A model generated the notes under the pieces. That model saw only the letters and a program-made list of their open reading frames with translations. It was not told where the DNA came from and made no database searches. Shown in pieces: positions 58,522 to 64,000 of a DNA stretch of 64,000 nt. The number at the start of each line of letters is the position of its first letter. Positions within the stretch are counted from its first letter, which is position 1. This DNA comes from an uncultured Rhodospirillales bacterium (GTDB lineage Bacteria; Pseudomonadota; Alphaproteobacteria; ATCC43930; CGMCC-115725): contig CAIJOA010000039.1 in the NCBI GenBank assembly GCA_903822185.1, positions 1 through 64,000 of the forward strand, read 5' to 3'. A program made the position numbers and the translations under genes.

Positions 58522-59636
58522 CCGATGATCGTGGTCAGCATCGTCTTGAACTCCGCGACGCTCGGACGATAAGGGCTGCGGCCGAGGAAGTGGCTCTTGG
58601 CCGAATCCTGCGCCATATCGTCGATATCGCCGCCTTTGTAACCGAGCGCGCGCAGGGTCGGCTTAATGCCGAGCTTGGCATTCAGTGCCTCGACGACATC
58701 GGCCGCGCTCTGACCCGGCTTCGCGCCGAGCGCATCGGCCAAAGCCTGCACCTTGTCGGGCACATGATCGGCCATCAGGCGCAATACCGCCGGCATCGCA
58801 ATCGTCACCATCATGCCGTGATGCAATCCCTGATCGCCAGTCGCATTGGCGATGGCGTGAACCGGACCGAGGCCCATGTGAATCGCCATGCCGCCTTCGA
58901 GCGCCGCCAGCATCAAGCCTTTGCGCGCCTCGCGGTCCTGGCCGTCCTTCACCGCGCGTTCGATATTGGCGACGACGTGACGGACGCCGTCGAGCGCCAG
59001 CGCCTTGCCGATGGGATTGTCCGACGTCGTCAGATACCCTTCGACGCAATGCGACAGCGCATCCATGCCCGTCCCGGCCGTCAGATGCGGCGGCAGGCTG
59101 AGCGTCAGCTCAGGATCGCAGATCGCAACCTGGGGCACGATGTAGTGGCTGTTGAGGCCCGAGCCGCGGCTATGCGCGTCGGGATGGATGCCCGCGCCGC
59201 GCGAGGCTTCGCTGCCCGTCCCTGCCGTCGTCGGAATGGCGATCAGCGGCGCAACTTTGTGGGTGATGACATCGGGCTTGCCCATGTAATCGGTGATCGG
59301 CCCGGGATGATTGGCCAGGACCATCACCGCCTTGGCCGTATCGATGACCGAGCCGCCGCCCAGCGCCACGACGCCATCGCAACGTTCGCGGCGATAAACA
59401 TCGATGGCGCGCTCGACGCCCGCAATGGTCGGGTTTTCCGGCGTCTCGTCGAAGACGACGATGTCGTTACGGCCTTTGACCGTATCGAGCACCTTGCCCA
59501 ACACACCGCATTTCACCAGCCCCTGGTCAGTAACGATCAAAGGCCGGGTAATGCCCAGCGCGGCCAGTTCGGTGGGCAGCGCTTTGATCGCACCGAAATC
59601 CAGATGGACGCGCGGGAACTGGATCAGGAAGCTCAT
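58518..59636 (-). CDS. Iron-containing alcohol dehydrogenase (maleylacetate-reductase-like group)
   Basis: 372 residues of the group III metal alcohol dehydrogenase fold. NAD site GGGSVIDTAKAV (about 95-106), metal ligands in ICDPELTLSLPPHL (D), DALSHCVEGY (H), GPVHAIANATG (H) and GLHHGMM (H). Relatives reduce aldehydes or maleylacetate. In this operon it may oxidise or reduce a C4-C6 intermediate ahead of the hydroxyacid dehydrogenase. Confidence 0.93.
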   Translation of the reverse strand: MSFLIQFPRVHLDFGAIKALPTELAALGITRPLIVTDQGLVKCGVLGKVLDTVKGRNDIVVFDETPENPTIAGVERAIDVYRRERCDGVVALGGGSVIDTAKAVMVLANHPGPITDYMGKPDVITHKVAPLIAIPTTAGTGSEASRGAGIHPDAHSRGSGLNSHYIVPQVAICDPELTLSLPPHLTAGTGMDALSHCVEGYLTTSDNPIGKALALDGVRHVVANIERAVKDGQDREARKGLMLAALEGGMAIHMGLGPVHAIANATGDQGLHHGMMVTIAMPAVLRLMADHVPDKVQALADALGAKPGQSAADVVEALNAKLGIKPTLRALGYKGGDIDDMAQDSAKSHFLGRSPYRPSVAEFKTMLTTIIG

Positions 59637-59639
59637 GGC

Positions 59640-60179
59640 TCAGGGAACCGGCTTGGCGTCGATCAGGATGAAGGCGATGCGCGCGAGCTTGTCCGAACGA
59701 TTGGCCCAGGCATGGGCAGTGCCGCGCTGGATCAGGACCTCACCGGTCTTCATCAGCTTTTCGCCTTCGTCCATCAGCGCATAAATCTCGCCTTCGATGA
59801 CGATGGCGTAATCGATGGTGTCGGTCTTATGGAAGCCGGCATGGCGGGCATTACCCGCGTCGCGATGATAGCCCTGTTCTTTCGCATCGGCGGTCCAATC
59901 CTTGCCGCTCATCGCGGCGAAGCGCGCCTGATCGGGCGGATATTCGACGACGCGGAAGACGGTGCCGTTGACCGGTGGCGGCAGACGGAAGGGATGATCG
60001 GTCGGGTCCTTGTCGCCGGTATTGTCGGCGGGCATCTGATCGGTCTGCCACAACTCGATCACCGACGTGCCGGCCGAGGTACGCTTGTTGGCAGGCGGCG
60101 AGACGACCGTATCGGTGAGAAAAATCGATTTCCCTTCCGCATTGTGGCCGGAGACGAGACGCCGAATTTCCAAGGTCAT
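59640..60179 (-). CDS. Cupin-domain protein
   Basis: 179 residues from ATG 60179 (MTLEIRRLVSGHNAEG) with GGGAGG 6 nt upstream. A single C-terminal cupin: GFHKTDTIDYAIVIEGEIYALMDEGE and KTGEVLIQRGTAHAWANRS (metal H/D/H). N-terminal half variable. Similar proteins occur in many catabolic operons with dehydrogenases; function unknown, possibly binding or isomerising the pathway substrate. First gene of the five-gene operon; 3 nt before the alcohol dehydrogenase. Confidence 0.85.
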   Translation of the reverse strand: MTLEIRRLVSGHNAEGKSIFLTDTVVSPPANKRTSAGTSVIELWQTDQMPADNTGDKDPTDHPFRLPPPVNGTVFRVVEYPPDQARFAAMSGKDWTADAKEQGYHRDAGNARHAGFHKTDTIDYAIVIEGEIYALMDEGEKLMKTGEVLIQRGTAHAWANRSDKLARIAFILIDAKPVP

Positions 60180-60228
60180 TTTTTCCTCCCTCAAGGTCGC
60201 TTCAGAGCCGGTTCAGCGGCGGCAGAGT

Positions 60229-60254
60229 GCTTGACGCCACCCGACCCGTCAAGC
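60229..60254. promoter_or_regulatory. Inverted repeat in the divergent cupin/binding-protein promoter region
   Basis: Arms GCTTGACG (60229-60236) and CGTCAAGC (60247-60254), 8 perfect pairs, centres 18 nt apart, in the 151-nt gap between divergent genes. The spacing suits a dimeric activator or repressor (LysR, GntR or IclR type). No regulator gene is adjacent. Confidence 0.4.
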
Positions 60255-60330
60255 AAGCTTCCCGCCGAAACAACCGGGCCAACCGCCCGGAACTGCGCGG
60301 GTTTTCGGCAACGCGCCAGGGGGGCACGGC

Positions 60331-61251
60331 ATGAGACGGATGATTTTTGGAGCGCTGTGCGCGCTGCTCACCGGCACACTGGTCGCTCACGCCGATGCCG
60401 CCGAATTACAGAAAATTTCCGCAGGCTATGTCCCGGTCGGGGATTTCGTTCCCGCCTTCATCGCCAAAGACAAAGGCTATTTCGAAAAGCACGGCCTCGA
60501 CGTCACCCTCACCAAGATCCTGCTCGCCTCGAACATCCCCGGCGCGCTGCAGTCGCAAAGTCTCGATATCGGTCTCGGCACCCCGCCGATCCTTCTGGTC
60601 ACTGCCGAAAGCGGGCTCGATTTGCAGGTCGTCGCGGGCATCGCGCGGTTCACGGCCGACAATCCGTTCGTCAGCGTCATCGCCCGCCCCGCCGCCGACA
60701 TTCGCGGCGCCGCCGGCTTCAAAGGCAAGAAAATCGGCGTGCCTGGCTTCAATAGCTCGATGGATATCACCTTCCGCAAATGGCTGATGGATCAGGGCGT
60801 CGCCGTGAAGGACGTGAATCTGGTCGAGGCGAGCTTCCCGCAGATGCACGACCTGCTGGCCAACGGCACCCTCGATGCGGCCATTGTCCTCGAACCGTTC
60901 CGCTCGATCATCCTTGGTGACAAGACCGGGTTGAATGTCCGCGACTTCCTCTCGGATATCAGCCCCAACGCGCTCGCCAGTTTCTGGATGGCCCGCACGG
61001 ATTGGGCAGCGGCCCATCACGACGCCATCGTGGGCTTTCGCGCTGCACTGGCCGAGGGTATCGCCGACCTGAAGCAGAACCCGGAAGAATCCAAGGCGAT
61101 CCAAACCAAGTGGCTGGGCTTCGCGTCGCCCAAGGCGCCGACTTTTTCGCTCGATGTCAGCAAGGCCGACCTTGCCTTCTTTGCCGATATCAGCAAACAA
61201 GTGGGGCTGATCCATCAGACGCCCCAACTCGACAAGTTGATCGCACCTTAA
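60331..61251 (+). CDS. ABC transporter substrate-binding protein (NitT/TauT type)
   Basis: 306 residues with signal peptide (MRRMIFGALCALLTGTLVAHADA). Landmarks: PAFIAKDKGYFEKHGLDVTLT, GTPPILLVTAESGLDLQVV, FKGKKIGVPGFNSSMDITFRKW. Followed 3 nt later by an ATPase gene, so the two are cotranscribed. AGGGGGG precedes ATG. Confidence 0.92.
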   Translation: MRRMIFGALCALLTGTLVAHADAAELQKISAGYVPVGDFVPAFIAKDKGYFEKHGLDVTLTKILLASNIPGALQSQSLDIGLGTPPILLVTAESGLDLQVVAGIARFTADNPFVSVIARPAADIRGAAGFKGKKIGVPGFNSSMDITFRKWLMDQGVAVKDVNLVEASFPQMHDLLANGTLDAAIVLEPFRSIILGDKTGLNVRDFLSDISPNALASFWMARTDWAAAHHDAIVGFRAALAEGIADLKQNPEESKAIQTKWLGFASPKAPTFSLDVSKADLAFFADISKQVGLIHQTPQLDKLIAP

Positions 61252-61254
61252 AAA

Positions 61255-62031
61255 ATGCCAGATAGTTCGGTTATGACCCAGCCCGCCTTACAGACACGCG
61301 CCTTGAGCGTTTCCTTCGGGGACCATCTCGTGCTCGATCGCGTCGATATCGACGTTGCCGACGGCGAGTTCCTGTCCATCGTCGGTCCATCAGGCTGCGG
61401 TAAGACGACCCTCCTCCGCATCCTCGCCGGATTGATGTCGCCGACGTCGGGCCAGGCCCTGGCGCTGGGCAAGCCGATCGATGGTCCGTCGCGCGACCGC
61501 GCCATCGTCTTTCAGGATTACAGCCGCGCGCTTTTGCCCTGGCGCACGGTCTGGGCCAATGTCGCCCTCGCCTTTGAATCGCAGGGCATTCGTCGTGCCC
61601 AACGCCGCGACAAGGCCTATGCGCTGCTGGAACTGATGGGCCTGACCAAAGCGGGCGAGCAGTTTCCCGGCCAGTTGTCGGGCGGCATGCAGCAGCGCGT
61701 GCAAATCGCGCGCTGCCTCGCGCAGGAACCGAGCGTGCTGTTGATGGACGAGCCGTTCGGGGCGTTGGATGCGATGACCCGGCAAAGCCTGCAGGACGAA
61801 ATCTCGCGCTTGTCGGCCGAGCGCAAAGTCACCGTGGTCTTCATCACCCACGATCTGGAAGAAGCGATCTATCTCGGCGACCGCGTCGTCGCCCTCGCGC
61901 CCAATCCGGGCCGGGTGGCGGAACTGATCGATGTTGGGCTGAACCGTCCGCGCAACCAGCTAACGACCCGGGAAGATCCCATCTTCCTCGCCCACCGCCA
62001 CCGCTTGTTCGACCTGCTCGTCGATCATTGA
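61255..62031 (+). CDS. ABC transporter ATP-binding protein (SsuB/TauB type)
   Basis: 258 residues. Walker A GPSGCGKTT, Q-loop FQDYSRALLPWRT, signature LSGGMQQR, Walker B LLMDEPFGALD, switch H in FITHDLEEA. Second start at MTQPALQT possible. It should power a permease for the binding protein upstream, but the next gene on this strand is a monooxygenase 1 kb away and no permease gene is present nearby. Confidence 0.95.
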   Translation: MPDSSVMTQPALQTRALSVSFGDHLVLDRVDIDVADGEFLSIVGPSGCGKTTLLRILAGLMSPTSGQALALGKPIDGPSRDRAIVFQDYSRALLPWRTVWANVALAFESQGIRRAQRRDKAYALLELMGLTKAGEQFPGQLSGGMQQRVQIARCLAQEPSVLLMDEPFGALDAMTRQSLQDEISRLSAERKVTVVFITHDLEEAIYLGDRVVALAPNPGRVAELIDVGLNRPRNQLTTREDPIFLAHRHRLFDLLVDH

Positions 62032-62044
62032 GCCCCGGCCAACG

Positions 62045-62980
62045 TCAGGATGCGTCGCGGCTTGCCGCAATCGGTGCGCCCGCCAGCTTCGCGTCCTTCG
62101 GCACGTTGAACGTCCATTCCGAGAAGATTCCCGGCGTCAATTGATGAGTCCGCGCGCGCCATTTTTCAGTGACGACATCCTCGTCGGCAGCATATTCGGC
62201 GGCCCCGCCCAGTGGGCATTTGAAGTACCAGAAACAGGCCGACGAGATATAGTGTCGCCCGGGCCCCGCCTGGCTTTCCCAGCCCCGGCCCACGATGTAC
62301 TGACCGCCGCCGATGACCTCATGGACGTCGCGGACCTTGAAGGCGATGTGATTGAAATGGGTCTGGCCGTCCTGGGTGTTGAGCAGGAACAGATGATGGT
62401 GGTTGCCCGCCGGCGATCCTCGCAGGAACGCCGCACGCCCTTCATATCGGTCGGACACGCGGAAACCCAGCCGCTTCATGTAGAAACGCTCGGCCGCCTT
62501 GAGATCGGGCACGCCGATGACGACATGGCTGATCTCTTGCGGGGTCGCGCGCGTGTAATAGGTCGTCGGCTTGTCGATGCGCGCCGGCGCGCCGGGGACG
62601 TTGAACAGCAGCGGTTGCGCCTTGATCTTCTTGCGCCGGCTGATGCGGAACGCGATGGCGATGCCGAAATCGTCGGTCGTGTGCAGCGTGCCGTCGCGGT
62701 CGGTGACGATCGTGCGGTCGCGCCCCAACTCCTTGGCGATATCGGCCAGCGCGCGCTTGGTATCGACGCCCCAGAGAATTTCGCGCAAGGTCGATCCCGG
62801 CTCGAACGCCGGCGGCAAGCCAGCGTCATCGGCCGGACGAATACGCACCTCGGAATCGTTGGCACAACGATAGTCGTTGCTCTTACCGACGCGCTTCACG
62901 CCCCAATCGTCGAGGAAGCGTTTGGCGGCGTCCATATCCGTGACGCCGAACGTCACCGCATCGATTCCGGTGATGGTCAT
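62045..62980 (-). CDS. VOC-family extradiol dioxygenase-like protein
   Basis: 311 residues with two vicinal-oxygen-chelate modules. The N-terminal one (GIDAVTFGVTDMDAAKRFLDD) lacks clear metal ligands; the C-terminal one (ISHVVIGVPDLKAAERFYMKRLGF) has a 2-His-1-Glu set in EISHVV, THFNHIAF and GGAAEYAAD, as in active Fe(II) ring-cleaving enzymes. Probable catechol-type meta-cleavage enzyme. Divergent from an HsaA-like monooxygenase with only 56 nt between them. Confidence 0.85.
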   Translation of the reverse strand: MTITGIDAVTFGVTDMDAAKRFLDDWGVKRVGKSNDYRCANDSEVRIRPADDAGLPPAFEPGSTLREILWGVDTKRALADIAKELGRDRTIVTDRDGTLHTTDDFGIAIAFRISRRKKIKAQPLLFNVPGAPARIDKPTTYYTRATPQEISHVVIGVPDLKAAERFYMKRLGFRVSDRYEGRAAFLRGSPAGNHHHLFLLNTQDGQTHFNHIAFKVRDVHEVIGGGQYIVGRGWESQAGPGRHYISSACFWYFKCPLGGAAEYAADEDVVTEKWRARTHQLTPGIFSEWTFNVPKDAKLAGAPIAASRDAS

Positions 62981-63036
62981 ATCGCTTCGCTCCCAACCTC
63001 AATCATCCCGCAACCTTACCCGTCGAGCTTTTGCTG

Positions 63037-64000
63037 ATGCAACCCGCCATCCCATCCGTCGATGACCTGATCGCCCGCGCCCGTGATCTTCTGCCGACCA
63101 TCCGCCAGCGCGCCGCGCAGACCGAAGCCAACCGCCGCGTCAGCAAGGAAACCGGCGACGCCTTCGCCGAGGCTGGCTTCTTCCGCGTGTTGCAGCCCAA
63201 ACGTTTCGGCGGTTACGAGCTGCCGTTCGGCACGCATATGAAGATCGCCGCCGAGATCGGTAAGGGCTGCGCCTCGACCGCCTGGGTCGGCAGCGTCATC
63301 GCGGTTCATTCCTGGATCGTCGGCATGTTCCCGCCCGAGGCGCAGGAAGAAGTCTGGGGCACGAACAGCGCCGCGCTGATCGGCACGTCATTCTTGCCCG
63401 CCGGCGTCAAGGTCGAGCGCGTCGCCAACGGCGTCATCGTTTCAGGCCGGTGGAAATTCTCGAGCGGCATCGATCTCTGCCAATGGACGATTCCGTTGAT
63501 CGAACTGCCGGCGAAGGAACCCGGCGGTCAGAGCGAGTTGGGCCTCGCGCTGATCCCGTTGGCCGACTGCAAGATCGAAGACACCTGGTACGTCTCTGGC
63601 CTCGCCGGCACCGGCAGCAACGATTTCGTCGTCGAAAACCTGTTCGTGCCCGAACATCGCCTGATCGCGATCAGTTCGCTCAAAGGCGGCAAGACTCCGG
63701 GTTCGGCCATCAATGACGGCCCGTTCTATCAATTGCCGCTATGGACCTTCTTCCCCTACGCGCTGATCGGCGCGGCGTTGGGCGCCACCAAAGGCGCGGT
63801 CGAACAGGTCGTCGAAGGTCTGTCCAATCGCAAAGCCATCTCGCAGATCAAGATCGCCGAGCAGCAAAGCGTGCAGCTTCGTATCGCCCGCGCCTCGGCG
63901 CAGGTCAATGCCGCCGAAGCACTGCTTCTGCAGGACCTGCAAGAGGTCAATCGCTGCGCCGAGGCCGGCCGTATTCCCGACCTCACCGAGCGGCTGCGCT
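63037..64000 (+). CDS. Flavin-dependent monooxygenase of acyl-CoA-dehydrogenase fold, HsaA-like (cut by window edge)
   Basis: 321 residues visible; the C-terminal part lies beyond 64000. Starts MQPAIPSVDDLIARARDLL; blocks FRVLQPKRFGGYELPFGTH, GCASTAWVGSVIAVHSWIV, SGRWKFSSGIDLCQW and DTWYVSGLAGTGSNDFVV match the HsaA/HpaB-type two-component hydroxylases, which need a separate flavin reductase. They hydroxylate phenols ahead of extradiol cleavage, fitting the dioxygenase-like neighbour. Ribosome site weak. Confidence 0.9.
   Translation, partial: MQPAIPSVDDLIARARDLLPTIRQRAAQTEANRRVSKETGDAFAEAGFFRVLQPKRFGGYELPFGTHMKIAAEIGKGCASTAWVGSVIAVHSWIVGMFPPEAQEEVWGTNSAALIGTSFLPAGVKVERVANGVIVSGRWKFSSGIDLCQWTIPLIELPAKEPGGQSELGLALIPLADCKIEDTWYVSGLAGTGSNDFVVENLFVPEHRLIAISSLKGGKTPGSAINDGPFYQLPLWTFFPYALIGAALGATKGAVEQVVEGLSNRKAISQIKIAEQQSVQLRIARASAQVNAAEALLLQDLQEVNRCAEAGRIPDLTERLR

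Noticed and set aside
58515-60755. Very long open frame opposite the dehydrogenase operon
   Set aside because: It is the antisense shadow of four well-supported genes; composition is Arg/His-rich and no family motif is seen. The same holds for other long frames opposite gltB, mdtC and the MetE-like gene.

Overview
The window looks like chromosomal DNA of a GC-rich alphaproteobacterium. Evidence: a FixJ/FixK-type regulator pair, NodT-type outer-membrane factors, small 'EYYRREAA' proteins typical of the class, and many ATGA-coupled operons. A PEP-CTERM protein suggests a Rhodospirillales- or Micropepsales-like lineage rather than a classical rhizobium, but the genus cannot be read from the sequence. 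I saw no rRNA, tRNA, CRISPR array, transposase or phage gene.

Layout. 0-4.7 kb: a methyl-cycle block on the minus strand: a core MetE-like methyltransferase, an unusual DNA-binding/SAM-binding fusion protein preceded by repeated AGTGGGCGA boxes, metK (GTG start) and ahcY (cut by the window edge). 4.8-16 kb: an MdtABC-type RND efflux operon (adaptor, two different permeases, outer-membrane lipoprotein), a small unknown protein, and a second outer-membrane factor. 16-22.2 kb: gltB-gltD glutamate synthase. 22.3-28.1 kb: a compact operon of MFS exporter, PLP enzyme, ATP-grasp ligase-like protein and PLP decarboxylase, with 4-nt overlaps between the last three. This looks like an undescribed small-molecule pathway.

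28.2-46.8 kb: a catabolic region for aromatic or carboxylated aromatic compounds. It has three tandem paralogous substrate-binding proteins, an ABC transporter (two permeases, one ATPase), a class II aldolase, two 4,5-dihydroxyphthalate-decarboxylase-like proteins, a gentisate-dioxygenase-like cupin, a flavin hydroxylase, a di-iron beta-lactamase-fold protein, a royal-jelly/yellow-family protein, an ACMSD-type amidohydrolase, another binding protein, another cupin, an HpcH/HpaI aldolase and a LigJ-like 4-oxalomesaconate hydratase. LigJ and the aldolase are divergent around a strong inverted repeat.

46.8-55.2 kb: a PEP-CTERM protein behind a consensus sigma-54 promoter with a long AT-rich leader, then a NitT/TauT-type binding protein and a stress/low-oxygen block (universal stress protein, Cache-type histidine kinase, FixK-like and FixJ-like regulators, polyphosphate kinase 2, small proteins). 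55.2-64 kb: a second catabolic segment: a five-gene operon (cupin, iron alcohol dehydrogenase, D-2-hydroxyacid dehydrogenase, core MetE-like protein, CoA-transferase), a binding protein plus ATPase without a permease, and a divergent extradiol-dioxygenase-like protein and HsaA-like monooxygenase (cut by the window edge).

Taken together, the window joins housekeeping methyl and nitrogen metabolism to large accessory catabolic blocks. These carry more uptake binding proteins (six with signal peptides) than membrane permeases (two), which suggests interchangeable specificity subunits.
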